A stretch of 64,000 nt of DNA from Pirellulales bacterium (lineage in GTDB: Bacteria; Planctomycetota; Planctomycetia; Pirellulales; JAEUIK01), in the NCBI GenBank assembly GCA_019636335.1, contig JAHBXR010000018.1:82874-146873 (forward strand), written 5' to 3'. The position numbers were made by a program, and so were the translations under genes. The notes beneath the pieces are model-generated. The model was not told where the DNA came from and did no database searches. It saw nothing but the letters and a program-made list of their open reading frames with translations. Positions 44,669-55,200 of the stretch are shown here, piece by piece (within the stretch, counting starts at the first letter, position 1; each line of letters starts with the position of its first letter).

Positions 44669-45135
44669 TTGTGCACCGTCATAAGTAGGCAGTTTTCGGC
44701 ACCAGGCGCCCGGAAAGCATGTGGGCCAGGGGAACCCACGCTTGCCACTTGCTGGTCTCGGACGGCACGATTTTTGGCGAGCGACTGGGCCGGATTGCCC
44801 TCGGGCATCCATCCGCGCTGCGGCAGTCGACAGGCAACTCGCGCCGGCCAGGTAACCGCCGGGAGGGCTGTTACTTACCACGAACGTGGTTCCCTCGGGT
44901 GATGCGCTGCGTGGCGGAGTTCAGCTGGGTCCGCGCCGCTGCGATCGGGGCCGCTCGTGTTTGACCATTTTATCTTATCGGTGAAGTCTCGCTGTGTTCT
45001 CTAGTTTTGCTGTTGCGAATCTCGACCTATTTTGCGCAGCTTCCGGAGGGTGACTGTCGGCGGCGCGATTTGTTAAACTCACATCCCGATTCTGTCCAAC
45101 TACCGCTTTTCTCCCGTATGCGTTGAGACAACATC
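44669..45135. other. Intergenic region between divergent genes
   Basis: No gene recognised. The right part (44960-45110) is more AT-rich than the surroundings, with TTTTATCTTATCGG and TTGTTAAACT near 45070 that could belong to the promoter of the DJ-1-type gene; the boxes are not clear enough to call. Confidence 0.35.
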
Positions 45136-45723
45136 ATGCCCGGCAAGAAGATCCTGATGCTCGTGGGGGACTACGTCGAGGACTATGAGGCGATGGTGCC
45201 GTATCAGTTGTTGTTGGCGGCGGGGCACTCGGTCGACGTGGTCTGTCCGGGCAAGCGATCGGGCGAGTCGGTGAAGACGGCCATTCATGATTTTGAGGGA
45301 GACCAGACCTACTCGGAGAAACGCGGTCATAACTTTGTCGTGACCGCGAACTTCGACGAGGTGCGCCCCGAGCAGTACGACGGGCTGATCGTGCCGGGGG
45401 GAAGGGCGCCGGAATATCTGCGGCTCGATCCCCGGGTGCTCGAGATCGTGCGGCACTTCGGCGACGCGCGCAAGGCGATCGCTTCGCACTGTCATGGCCC
45501 GCAGGTGTTGGCGGCGGCAGGCATCTTGAAGGGTCGCCGGGCCATGGCTTATCCGGCCCTCGAACCCGATCTCGTGCAATGCGGCTGCCAATGGGTGAAG
45601 CCGGGCGAAGGGTTCACCGACGCGCATACCGACGGCAACCTGGTGACGGCCGCCGCATGGCCCGCGCATCCGGCGATGATGCGGGCCTTCTTGGAAGTGC
45701 TCGGCGCGCCGCTCGCGCGTTAG
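45136..45723 (+). CDS. DJ-1/PfpI family protein
   Basis: 195 residues. The flavodoxin-like fold has the nucleophile elbow [16 protein letters not shown] with Cys119, the conserved Glu15 (GDYVEDYE) beside it, and [13 protein letters not shown]. The His after Cys matches the PfpI/YhbO subgroup, annotated as intracellular proteases and also linked to glyoxal-damage repair. The exact reaction cannot be read from sequence. Confidence 0.92.
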   Translation: MPGKKILMLVGDYVEDYEAMVPYQLLLAAGHSVDVVCPGKRSGESVKTAIHDFEGDQTYSEKRGHNFVVTANFDEVRPEQYDGLIVPGGRAPEYLRLDPRVLEIVRHFGDARKAIASHCHGPQVLAAAGILKGRRAMAYPALEPDLVQCGCQWVKPGEGFTDAHTDGNLVTAAAWPAHPAMMRAFLEVLGAPLAR

Positions 45724-45750
45724 TGCAAACGCTCGGCGGCGGGAGTGCGA

Positions 45751-45948
45751 TTATTCCGGACCTGGCATGACCAGGTAGAGCAGGATGTAGGCGAGCATGC
45801 CGGGAAAGGCGGCCGACATGACCGAGATCAGCACATAGAGAATCCGCACCGCGGTGGGGCTCCAACCGAGCCAGTCGGCAATACCGCCGCAGACACCGGC
45901 TAAGATGCAGTGTTCGCTCGATCGACGAAGTGCGTTCGTGTCTGGCAT
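45751..45948 (-). CDS. PspC-domain membrane protein
   Basis: 65 residues from ATG 45948. ILAGVCGGIADWLGWSPTAVRILYVLISVMSAAFPGMLAYILLYLVMPGPE is almost nothing but a PspC domain: the GVCGGIA turn, then one or two membrane helices. PspC proteins take part in the phage-shock envelope stress response or anchor other factors; here it is a stand-alone short form. It is convergent with the DJ-1/PfpI gene. Confidence 0.9.
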   Translation of the reverse strand: MPDTNALRRSSEHCILAGVCGGIADWLGWSPTAVRILYVLISVMSAAFPGMLAYILLYLVMPGPE

Positions 45949-46203
45949 GGCGCGTAGCTTAGCACGCGCGGCCACAACATGGCAAATTAAACGATCCCAG
46001 GTGCTGGTTCCACTTCACTTTAAACCGGAGCAGTCCTGGCAGGTTGCGCCAGTGGGGAACAGCAAAATCCGTCGACGCGTCAGCCGCGGTCTCGGTTGCG
46101 GGAACTCGAAACCACGGCCGACGGCGTCGACCATTGACCGTCGTCGGTGGCTCCACTGGGCCAGGAGCCCGAGACCGACGGCCTTGTGTATCCCTCAACG
46201 CGG

Positions 46204-46950
46204 TTAGGCGACGAGGCGCATCATGGGCGTGCCGATACCGATCGCCTCGATGAACTCCTCGAAGATGCGCAGGTCGAGCGCAGTGGCCGATTCGCTCTCG
46301 GGGTGGAACTGCGTGCCCACGGCGAACCAGTCGGGGATGTCGCTCTCGATCGCCTCGATCACGCCATCGGGGCAGGTCGCGGTGACGCGGAAGCCCGGGG
46401 CCACCATGTCGATCGCCATGTGGTGGTAGCTGTTCACGCGCAGCTCGCCTTCGCCGTAGATGCGCTCCATGAGCGAGCCGGGCACGACTTCCAGGGCATG
46501 GCGATGGGCCGGGTCGATCGGGTCGAGGTGGGGTAGCGCCTTGGGCATATCCTCGGGCACGTGCAGGAACAGGTTGCCCCCTTGGGCGACATTGAGCAGT
46601 TGCATCCCGGCGCCGATGGCAAGCACGGGCATGTGGCGCTGGGCGATTTCGCGGACCAGCAGCCGATCGAACTTCTCGCGGCGGCCATCGAGCAGGCGCA
46701 TCGAGGGATGGACCATGAAGCCGTCGTGGCGCGGATCGAGGTCGGCACCACCCACCAGCACGAAGCCGTCGACGGCGTCGAGCACTTGCGAGAGGTCCTC
46801 TTCTTCCTCGAGCGGCGGCAGGACGACCGGCACGCCCCCGGCGCGGGCGATCGAATCGTAGTAGCCCGCCTGGACGAAGCTAAAGGCGGGAGAATCCTTC
46901 TTGGCACTGCGGTAATCGGCATTCAGACCGATCAGAGGTTTGCGCTTCAT
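46204..46950 (-). CDS. PuuD-like class I glutamine amidotransferase lacking the nucleophile Cys
   Basis: 248 residues. The fold is that of gamma-glutamyl-GABA hydrolase: KPLIGLNADYR, YYDSIARAGGVPVVLPP, GFVLVGGADLDPR, LNVAQGGNLFLHVPED, HALEVVPGS, RVNSYHHMAID and GTQFHPES (His and Glu of the triad). The nucleophile elbow, normally PVLGICRGMQ, reads PVLAIGAGMQ: Gly113 stands where Cys should be. The protein should be unable to hydrolyse by the usual mechanism and may bind a gamma-glutamyl ligand or have a new activity. Confidence 0.88.
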   Translation of the reverse strand: MKRKPLIGLNADYRSAKKDSPAFSFVQAGYYDSIARAGGVPVVLPPLEEEEDLSQVLDAVDGFVLVGGADLDPRHDGFMVHPSMRLLDGRREKFDRLLVREIAQRHMPVLAIGAGMQLLNVAQGGNLFLHVPEDMPKALPHLDPIDPAHRHALEVVPGSLMERIYGEGELRVNSYHHMAIDMVAPGFRVTATCPDGVIEAIESDIPDWFAVGTQFHPESESATALDLRIFEEFIEAIGIGTPMMRLVA

Positions 46951-47576
46951 GGCTCGCTCCTTTCGACACTTCCTGTGTCAGCACGAATGACCCCACTGGT
47001 TTTGCTGGGCTACACGATCTGCTCTGGTATCGCGATTCGGACGGTGGGAAGCGAACCGTGGCCTGGCGAGCGCAGCGCGATGCGTGGTCCGGCGAGACGG
47101 GCGGCAAACGGCCGGCCAAGAGGCCAGCGTGCCGAGCGTGGGGCGGGGCATCCCTGCGGTGTGGCGGGGCGAGGTTTTGTCGCTGCCTTCCATGGCGCGA
47201 ACCGGGCAAAGTTCCGTGTCGTGTCGCTCTTTACCTTGCCTCTCTTCTGTTCCGGCTTGCCAGCCAGTCCGCAGACTTGCTCGCGAGCCGGGGCCGAATC
47301 TACCCCCGCTCCGCGACGGCACAACCGGGGCACATGATTTTGCGTCTCCGCCGAGCCAGACCCCCATATCACGCGCGCGAGCAGCGCAGCGCAAGCACCA
47401 AATACATTTTCAAATCGGCACGAATGCCGTACACGTCAAGCGTGGCTGACGCTCGAAATGGGCCAGTCATTTACCTGGCTGCCGCTTGGCAAGTTGTGCG
47501 GTGGCAATGGGTTCTGGCGATTGCGGAAGCTGTCGGCTGCTTTACGCTCCCTGCGCCGACCGGTATGCTCGATGGC
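46951..47576. other. Long intergenic region, no gene recognised
   Basis: 626 nt between the divergent PuuD-like and OleA-like genes. Frames are open on both strands, but their translations are Arg/Pro/Gly-rich and show no fold pattern. GC-rich strings such as GGGCGGGGC near 47141 occur. Promoters for both flanking genes are expected here but not clear. Confidence 0.4.
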
Positions 47577-48710
47577 ATGAAATACGAACACGTCTGCCTG
47601 GAAGCGTTTGGCTATACCCTGCCCGAGGAAATCGTCACGTCGGCCCAGCTCGAGGCTCGGCTGGCCCCGCTTTACGAGCGGCTGCGCTTGCCCGAGGGGC
47701 GGCTCGAATTGATGACCGGCATTCGCGAGCGGCGCTTCTGGACGCCCGGCACGCTCCCCAGCGAAAACAGCGTGCGCAGCGCCGAGCGGGCCATCCGCGC
47801 GGCGCAAATCGATCGCACGGAGATCGGTGCGCTCGTACACGCCTCGGTGTGCCGCGATTTTCTCGAGCCGGCCACGGCCTGCGTCGTACACGAGCGTCTG
47901 AAGTTGCCCGCCGAATGCCAGGTGTTCGATCTCTCGAACGCCTGTCTCGGCGTGCTCAACGGCATGCTGCTGGTGGCGAACATGATCGAATTGGGGCAAA
48001 TCCGCGCGGGGCTCGTCGTGGCCAGCGAAGGGAGCCGCGAGCTGGTCGAGACGACCATCGCCACGCTCAACGCAAGTCAGACTCTGACACGCAGCACGGT
48101 TAAGACCGCGATCGCCTCGCTCACGATCGGTTCGGCCAGCGTGGCGGTGGTACTCTCGCATCGCGACGCCAGCCGCACCGGCGCGCACTTGGTGGGGGGC
48201 ATCGCGCGGGCCGAGACGAAGCACGTGGGACTGTGTCACAGCAGCGGCGGTGACGAAGCCGTGGCGGGACAGATGAGCCCGCTCATGGAAACGGACTCCG
48301 AAGCGCTCATGAACGCCGGCGTGGACGTGGCCGAAGCGGCTTTCGAGCAGTTCCAGCGCGAGCTGGGCTGGCAGCGCGAGGAGCTCGACAAGACCGTATG
48401 CCATCAGGTCGGCTCGGCACAGCGCAAGCTGCTGCTGGCCACGCTCGATCTGCCGCCGGAAACCGATTTCACCAGTTACGAGTATCTCGGCAACACGGGC
48501 TCCGCGGCGTTGCCGGTGACGACGGCGATTTCCGCCCAGCGCGGCTTGCTGGCGCCGGGCGATCAGGTGGGATTGTTCGGTATCGGCTCGGGCATCAATT
48601 GCGTCATGCTCGGCGCGCGATGGCAGCACGTGCCCGTCGCAGGAGAAGGGGCCGAAGCCACCTCGACGAGCCAGATCGAACAGGAGGAGACCGCATGGAC
48701 CGCACGCTGA
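47577..48710 (+). CDS. OleA-like 3-oxoacyl synthase (thiolase superfamily)
   Basis: 377 residues from ATG 47577; the open frame extends far upstream but that part is not protein-like. The catalytic Cys123 lies in FDLSNACLGVLNGM, His in KTVCHQVGSAQ and Asn in YLGNTGSAALP. CRDFLEPATACVVHERL carries the Glu that distinguishes OleA from FabH. OleA condenses two acyl-CoAs head to head, the first step of long-chain olefin or beta-lactone synthesis. No oleB, oleC or oleD follows; instead the 3' end overlaps a DinB-like gene by 16 nt. Confidence 0.85.
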   Translation: MKYEHVCLEAFGYTLPEEIVTSAQLEARLAPLYERLRLPEGRLELMTGIRERRFWTPGTLPSENSVRSAERAIRAAQIDRTEIGALVHASVCRDFLEPATACVVHERLKLPAECQVFDLSNACLGVLNGMLLVANMIELGQIRAGLVVASEGSRELVETTIATLNASQTLTRSTVKTAIASLTIGSASVAVVLSHRDASRTGAHLVGGIARAETKHVGLCHSSGGDEAVAGQMSPLMETDSEALMNAGVDVAEAAFEQFQRELGWQREELDKTVCHQVGSAQRKLLLATLDLPPETDFTSYEYLGNTGSAALPVTTAISAQRGLLAPGDQVGLFGIGSGINCVMLGARWQHVPVAGEGAEATSTSQIEQEETAWTAR

Positions 48711-49165
48711 TCGCGCGCTATCGCGAGGGGGCCGAAGCACTCGCCAGTGGGATCGCCGGATTGTCGCACGAACGACTGCTGGCTCATCCGGTGCCGGGCA
48801 CGTGGAGCATTCAAGAGATCGTGCTCCACATGGCCGATAGCGACCAGATCGGCGCGGAGCGGATGAAGCGCACGATCGCCGAGGAGCGACCGACACTGGT
48901 CGCCTTTGACGAGAGCGCCTTCGCGCGGCGCCTGCACTATCAGGAGCAGGACGCCCACCAGGCCGCGGAACTATTCCGGCTGAACCGGTTGATGCTGGCG
49001 GCGGTGCTGGAACGTTTGACCGACGACGATTTTGCCCGCGTGGGCATCCACAGCGAGCGCGGCCCCGTCACGCTGGCCGAACAGCTCGAGACGCACACGG
49101 AGCATCTCGAGCATCATTTGAAGTTTCTGCACGAGAAGCGCGGGATGGTGCAAGCTGCGCCTTAG
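48695..49165 (+). CDS. DinB-like four-helix protein
   Basis: 156 residues from ATG 48695, with AGGAGG 7 nt upstream, inside the 3' end of the OleA-like gene. TWSIQEIVLHMADSDQIGAERMKRTI and LETHTEHLEHHLKFLHE place the metal-binding His of the DinB_2 superfamily. The bacterial members include thiol-dependent transferases (bacillithiol, mycothiol) and uncharacterised damage-induced proteins. The overlap suggests co-translation with the OleA-like protein. Confidence 0.85.
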   Translation: MDRTLIARYREGAEALASGIAGLSHERLLAHPVPGTWSIQEIVLHMADSDQIGAERMKRTIAEERPTLVAFDESAFARRLHYQEQDAHQAAELFRLNRLMLAAVLERLTDDDFARVGIHSERGPVTLAEQLETHTEHLEHHLKFLHEKRGMVQAAP

Positions 49166-49193
49166 GGCGATAGCATTAGCCTTTGCGGGCGTT

Positions 49194-51935
49194 TCAGCCG
49201 CTGGGTTCGAGATCGGTCTTGCTGTTGCTCGAATCAACGCTTGGTGTGTACGTCAATGTGGGAATCGTTATCGCATCTGGTTGCGCGGCTGTGATCGTTG
49301 TCACGCCGCTCATGACGCCTCGCATTGATGAAGCTATTCGCCCCTGGGAATCGAGCGCCAGGCCGTGATCCAGCAAGCACATGCAATCGGCGAGTGTTCC
49401 ACCGGTGCCGTCGAAAGCTCCCAGGGGCACAAAGTCCTGGATCTGGTTGACGCCATCTTCGTCGACGATCTGGTCGATGGCTCTCGTTATGATGAGATCG
49501 TCCCCTTTGCCCCCATAGACAAAATCGCCCGAGAGCGCGAAGAGAAGTCCTGTGGCGTTATAGTCTGGATAGAAGGCATCGCGGCCATCTCTACCCCATA
49601 GTTGATCGATGCCGTCCCCGCCGTAAAGAACGTCTGCCGCAAATCCGCCGAAGAGGGTGTCATTTCCGGCGCCGCCGTCGAGCAGCGAGGGAATACCGGT
49701 ACCATTTTGAAATTGATCATCGCCGTCACCGCCAAAGAATCGCAGGTACTCGACCTCGTCCGCGGCGATATCAATCGATGGGCTATAGAAACCTGTATCG
49801 ACTCGGATATCGAGATTGTTTCCTGGCGCATCGCGAAAAGTGAAGATGTCCTGCGCCCCTGGTCCGCCATGGACCGCCAGTTTGGTGCGTAGCGCAGTGG
49901 GCTGTGTGAGTATGTAGTCAATTGAATCGTCGCCAGACCCAGTTGAAAGAAGCAATCCGCCAGGGAATTCTCCCTTCGCAGATTGTTCAACAATGACGTG
50001 ATCGTCGCCCTGGCCTGTCTCGATTTCAAGTTGGCCTATATTGATGAATTCCAGCGAGGATTTGTTCGCCGCGCTGTTCAAGAATGTCGCCACATTGTCG
50101 ATGACTCGTACCGTCTCGTCGCCGTTCTGCGACGTCACAATGAGCCACATCGGCGCGTGTCCGGTCGCATCAACACGCACCGCCTTGTCCATGGCATTGC
50201 CACCCAAGCTTAGACGCGCCATAACGTAGTCGCTGCGCACGAGCCATTGAATGTTCTTTGTCGTCGCTGGTGTGCTGGCGGCGTCTAGTTCGATATTCCC
50301 CTGCTCGAGCGTGACGATCGTGACACCCGTGATTTGCTGGAACAGGGTTGTTGCGTCGCGAGTAGAATCGTCGCTTGGGATTGCGGGCGGTCCCGTCGTT
50401 CGGCGGTCCCAGCTGAAGTAATCCGTGCCGATTTCATTTCCGCGCAGGCTCACAAAAACACTCGACATGAAGTTCTCATCCTGCGTCTGCGACAAATCGA
50501 TCCTTGGCCGGCGCACGAATTGGGTCAGTCCGTTCGTGCCGGCTCCGCCATCGATTTGGTAGCGCGACGCGGGATATTTGGCCACGACGTTCACTTCGAT
50601 GGCGTCGTTGTCGTCTTGTGCATCGATCGTGACGTCGCGTGGTAAGTGGCCTGGTTGGCTGTTGAAATTCAATAATGGCTGGGCGGCCACGCGCTCGTCG
50701 ACCACGATGGTGTCGTCGCCGCCACCCGTGGCCAGATAGAGTTGCTGAAAATCGTGGTACTGATGAAGCTGCTTGCCACCATAGATCTCGGCGATGATCC
50801 AGGGATCGGTGGTAAGGATGCCGAGCGAACCGCCGGCGCCCGCGACGCCGCCGGCTTGTCGGAATCGGTCGCGGTAGCCAAACGAACCCGGCTCGAGGAA
50901 GTACTCTTCGCTCTGGCCGCGGAAGGAGCGGACTTCGAGCCGGTTCTGCGCGCCGTCGCCGGCATGGAGCGAAATATTGCCCTGCGAGCGATCGCCCAAG
51001 AGATTCCACACGATCGTGTCGCTTTCGTCTTGGGTGGCGACATGCAAATGCCCTCGCACCAATCCCCGACGCACGTTTTCGGAATGATGGGCAAAACCGA
51101 GATCGTTGAGCGTCACGGTGTCGGCGCCGCCGGCGGTCATCAGCCAGACGTCCTTGAGCTCGGTGTAGGTAATCCTGGTTTGCGGCGCCGACTCGGGCAC
51201 CGGTCCAAGCTGCACATCGAAACGTCCGGGTTGCCAGGTGACACGATCCGCGTGCCCACTACCGGTCCGAACGACGAGCGTGCCCGAGGAGACGCTGCTA
51301 TAGAACGCGACATCTTCGAAGCCGGAGAATTGCGCGGTACGCACTTGGCGGGCGATCGAGGAAGAGTCGGAAATAAACTCGATCCGGCCAGCGCCTAAAT
51401 TCAGATCGATCAGATTGGAACCTTGTCCGGAACTGACATCGCGCCGGTGCTCGAGACGATCGTGGCCGCCGCCTCCGTCGATTTGGAACGCCCTGGCCAA
51501 CGCGAGGGCCGATTCGTCGAGCAGGAGCGTGTCGTCTCCCACGCCGCCGACGAAGGTGATCGTGGAGATCTGCCCATAGGCCTGAAGGCCAGCGGTCTGT
51601 TGGTCGAGGTCGGCATTGAAGGGCAAGGTCGTATCGGTGCGCAGGCCGAGTCCCTGCGGCGTGTTCTTTAGTTCCAGCCGCAGAGGTACCTTCAGACTGT
51701 CCGTGCGGTGGATGGTGATGTTGACCGCGCCCTCGCGCAGGGGATCGTCCTCGACGGCCAATTCGAGGCGAGGCCCGTCCGGCCCCAACTGGAGAACATC
51801 GACCGCCAGCAATTGCCGCGCTTCCAGCGGCTCGAATGCTGGAGTCATCGTGTCATGGGGGATGCGCGATCGACGACGCGATCGATGTCCGCTGGCGACA
51901 CGGGAATGGCCCACGCCGAAGGATCTGCCGAGCAT
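49194..51935 (-). CDS. Large secreted protein with Ca-binding (RTX-like) repeats and LEARQLLA leader
   Basis: 913 residues from ATG 51935 (AAGGGG 6 nt upstream). The start is Arg-rich, followed by FEPLEARQLLAVDV, the planctomycete-type sorting motif near residue 34-46. Most of the protein is beta-rich with GGVGDDTLLLDE, GGGGHDRLEHR, TGGGDDTIVVDE, GDDSIDYIL and DGGAGNDTLFGGFAADVLYGGDGIDQLWGRDGRDAF: nonapeptide-type hemolysin repeats that bind calcium, concentrated near residues 770-820. Probably a cell-surface or secreted structural protein. A second such gene lies 346 nt upstream. Confidence 0.85.
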   Translation of the reverse strand: MLGRSFGVGHSRVASGHRSRRRSRIPHDTMTPAFEPLEARQLLAVDVLQLGPDGPRLELAVEDDPLREGAVNITIHRTDSLKVPLRLELKNTPQGLGLRTDTTLPFNADLDQQTAGLQAYGQISTITFVGGVGDDTLLLDESALALARAFQIDGGGGHDRLEHRRDVSSGQGSNLIDLNLGAGRIEFISDSSSIARQVRTAQFSGFEDVAFYSSVSSGTLVVRTGSGHADRVTWQPGRFDVQLGPVPESAPQTRITYTELKDVWLMTAGGADTVTLNDLGFAHHSENVRRGLVRGHLHVATQDESDTIVWNLLGDRSQGNISLHAGDGAQNRLEVRSFRGQSEEYFLEPGSFGYRDRFRQAGGVAGAGGSLGILTTDPWIIAEIYGGKQLHQYHDFQQLYLATGGGDDTIVVDERVAAQPLLNFNSQPGHLPRDVTIDAQDDNDAIEVNVVAKYPASRYQIDGGAGTNGLTQFVRRPRIDLSQTQDENFMSSVFVSLRGNEIGTDYFSWDRRTTGPPAIPSDDSTRDATTLFQQITGVTIVTLEQGNIELDAASTPATTKNIQWLVRSDYVMARLSLGGNAMDKAVRVDATGHAPMWLIVTSQNGDETVRVIDNVATFLNSAANKSSLEFINIGQLEIETGQGDDHVIVEQSAKGEFPGGLLLSTGSGDDSIDYILTQPTALRTKLAVHGGPGAQDIFTFRDAPGNNLDIRVDTGFYSPSIDIAADEVEYLRFFGGDGDDQFQNGTGIPSLLDGGAGNDTLFGGFAADVLYGGDGIDQLWGRDGRDAFYPDYNATGLLFALSGDFVYGGKGDDLIITRAIDQIVDEDGVNQIQDFVPLGAFDGTGGTLADCMCLLDHGLALDSQGRIASSMRGVMSGVTTITAAQPDAITIPTLTYTPSVDSSNSKTDLEPSG

Positions 51936-52244
51936 GAACTGCCCCTTGCGAATGAGACCAACCGTCTCTGAAACTGCGTGCCATTATGGATGCGAGCACC
52001 GTCGCTGTCTACACGCCCGGCGGCGGTCCAGGCAACGGTGGAGCGCGGTGCGGACCGCATGTCGGCAAGGTGATTGGGGGATAAGCCGAGCCGCTCGCTT
52101 GCTGTCCGCCGGCAGATCCTGGCGCATTTAGCAGGCGGGAGAAGTATTCCTCGGCCTGTGCGGATCGTGGGATGCGATCCCAAAATCGCGCCGCAAGTCG
52201 TGGTTTTGGGAGCCGTGAGCAGCTTGGCTGCGAACCTGGCGAGG
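51936..52244. other. Intergenic region, no gene recognised
   Basis: No protein-like frame. CGGCGGTCC and similar GC-rich strings fill it; it must carry the promoter for the downstream large secreted protein gene. Confidence 0.35.
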
Positions 52245-52273
52245 GGGAAGAATGCCACGAGGACATTCTTCCC
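52245..52273 (-). terminator. GGGAAGAATG/CATTCTTCCC hairpin after the FG-GAP/RTX gene
   Basis: A perfect 10-bp stem with 9-nt loop, 9 nt beyond the stop codon at 52282. No T-run follows on the minus strand, so it may be a 3'-end stabiliser rather than an intrinsic terminator. Confidence 0.5.
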
Positions 52274-52281
52274 AAGGGCTG

Positions 52282-55200
52282 CTAGGGGCCGAACGTGCTG
52301 GTTTCGACTTCAGGCGATTCGTGATCGTCGAGGATGTCTTGCATCAAGTTGTAGAGGAACCAGTCGAGATCAGTTCCGCCGCTGAGCAGGTCGTTCGATT
52401 CGTCGTCGAAGAGGGTGGCGCCGGGCACCAGGTAAGTACTGCCGTTTTTGCCGCCAGGCAATCCACTAAGATGAGCGATGCGCTCTTCGTAAAGATGTTC
52501 GGAGGTCCATTCTTTTTGCAGCGCGAGCAGCGCGGCGCCGTTGGCGTCGAAGGGGGTGGCATCGGCCACGAGGAGATCTTCGCCGACCCCGCCCTGCAGG
52601 GTGTCACTGCCCAGGCCGCCGATGAGCAGATCTCGACCGACGCCTCCAGAGAGTAGGTCGTCGCCGGCGCCGCCCGTGATGAGATCTTGCGATTCGGCTC
52701 CATCGCCGCCGCTGATGACGTCGTTGTCGCTTCCACCGTCGAGGCGGTCGTGGCCGTGGTTGCCGAAGATGGTATCGTCGCCGTCCTCGCCGAGGATGGA
52801 ATCGGCGCGTCCTTCGAGGCCATCGCCACCGTCGCCGGTGATGTAGTCGTTCCCGGCGCCGCCGTAGATGGTGTCCTTGCCCCCTTCGGCGCCGTCGCCG
52901 GTGATCGTGTCATCGCCGGCTCCGCCGAAGATCAAGTCGTTTCCTTCAGCGCCGTCGCCCTGGGCTCCCACGAATTCGCCGTGGAGGATGTCTGCCGCGT
53001 CTCCCCCGATGATCGTGTCGTGGTGGCGGCCACCTTCGAGCGTGGCGGGAATCGTACTGAGCGCCGCGGCATTCAGCACGTCGTTGCCGCCGTTCCCCTT
53101 GGCGATGGCGCGCCCGGTGATACCGCTAAAAGTTTCGATCATGCTGGCCGGCGCGCCGGCCAACTGCAGCACGCGCACCTCGACCGTGTCGGATGCTGTC
53201 TGGTGGAATTCGACGGTGTCGTTGGCATCCGTTCCTTCGAATACGACATCCGTGCCGACTTTGTCCAGGTGATAGACATGAATGGTGTGAGTTGAAATCT
53301 CGCTCGTACCGCCATCCTTGTCGGTCGCACGCACGCGAATTTTTCTTGAGCCGGCCGTGGCAAATAAGTGGCTGACGATCGTACCACTGGGGCCCACGAT
53401 CGTTTCGTCGATCGTGCCGTTGCCATCCCAGTCGATTTCGAACGTGAAGTCGGCAGCTTGATCGATCGACGAAACATCCGTGGCGGTCAGGGTAAAATCC
53501 AGCAGGTTAAGAATCTCGCTGAGCGAGTCACTAGCGATCGTTGCCTCGGGGGCAACGTTTTCCAGCGTTACTTGCCGGAACCCATAGGTGATCGCGCCAC
53601 TGGTGTGTGTGATGCGCAGGCCGATCGGATAGGTACCGTTGTCGCCCGGGGCAAAGTTGACGATCGCACCCGTGGCATCGTCGTATTGGCCGTCGTTGTC
53701 CAGATCCCACGCGATCGCGCTGATCGCCGACGTGCTCGAAGAGACGTCGAGCACGATCGTATCGTCTTCATTCGACGTGCTCGGCATGGTGATCTTGAAT
53801 CCAACCGACAGGTTCTCGCGCCAATAGATCCAGTCCGCTGTCGTGGTCAGAATGTCGAGATCACCATCGCCGTCGAAATCGCCGAGACTATTTAATTCGA
53901 CCGAGTAAGGCGGGCGAACTTCGACCCACGTGGCGCCTTGATTCTCATACCAGTAGCCGTTCAACGAGGAACTGTCGGTGAGCACGTCTAGGTCGCCGTC
54001 CAGATCGTAGTCGGCAAGTACGACGCTAATTCCGTTGGTGTAATTGGTGTTTATTACAACTTTTGTGAACACGCCCGTCCCGTTGTTACGCCACCAGGCG
54101 ATATCGTTGTCACTAGTGACTGCGGCAATGAGATCGATGTCGCCATCGTTGTCGATATCGCCTGCATCGAGTCCGCTGACACCATTCGCATCGGCGGGCT
54201 GGTCGATTTCGATCGATGTGCTGAAAGCATTGGAGCCGTTGTTCGGAAACCAGCGAAACGTATCACTGGAGAGCGCCGTGATGGCAATGTCATTATGCTG
54301 ATCGCCATTCAAGTCGGCGATGATCGCGGAGCGCGGGTCAGATACACCAGTGAGGAGGACACGCTCCTCGCTGAAGGTGGCATCGCCCAGGTTCTCGAAC
54401 CAGGAGAACCAACCACCGTTGCCAGTGGGATTCCTGAAGGCGATGACCAAGTCGTCGTCGCCATCTTGATCGATATCGCCACTCACGACGCGCTGGATTC
54501 TGCTGCCGGCGGGAAGCAAGACCGCCGCGGCGGCGAACTGGTGGTTGCCGAGATTCTCGAACCAGGAAATCGATTCGTCCTGGCCGACGACCAGAACGTC
54601 GAGATCGTCGTCGCCATCGAGATCCGCGAGGACTGGCCCTGCTAACGACGATAATGCGGCTGAACTGAGGAGATGGCGTTCGAATCGGTCGGCGCCTGTG
54701 TTTCGGTACCAGGCGAGGCCCCCCGTCCCGTTGTAGGCGGCAACGATTTCGTCCCGACCGTCACCGTCGAGATCGCCGGTGGCCATTGCTCCCAGCGCCG
54801 ATTGACTAAGGCCGGTCAGGACTTGAAGCTCCTCGAAATGGTTCGTGCCGTCATTGAGATAAGAGGTGAGCTCCGCTGGCGACGTCCGGCTTACCCAGTC
54901 ACGATCGCCGTCATCATCCAGATCAGCCTGTGCGTAGGCGAGAGAGGCGACTTGGGGATCAAGCGAAGCATTCGCTTGGATCGTCCCACCCACGAGCTCG
55001 AAAAAGTCGATGTCTAAGGTTGATGCGTCGTGGACTACCGCAACTTCAAGCTCGTCGTCGTTGTCGAAGTCGGCGGCGTAGGCCAGAGGATACTTGCTGG
55101 TATTGTCGTTTTCGATGAAATTTGGCCGCTCCCAAAAGACGCCTGCTTCGCTGAACGTGCCGGTTCCGTTGTTACTCAACCAGCGAATGCGTGGGCGATA

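Noticed and set aside
47058..47576. Upstream extension of the OleA-like frame by 173 codons
   Set aside because: Composition is Arg/Pro/Cys-rich without family similarity; the family N-terminus begins at 47577.
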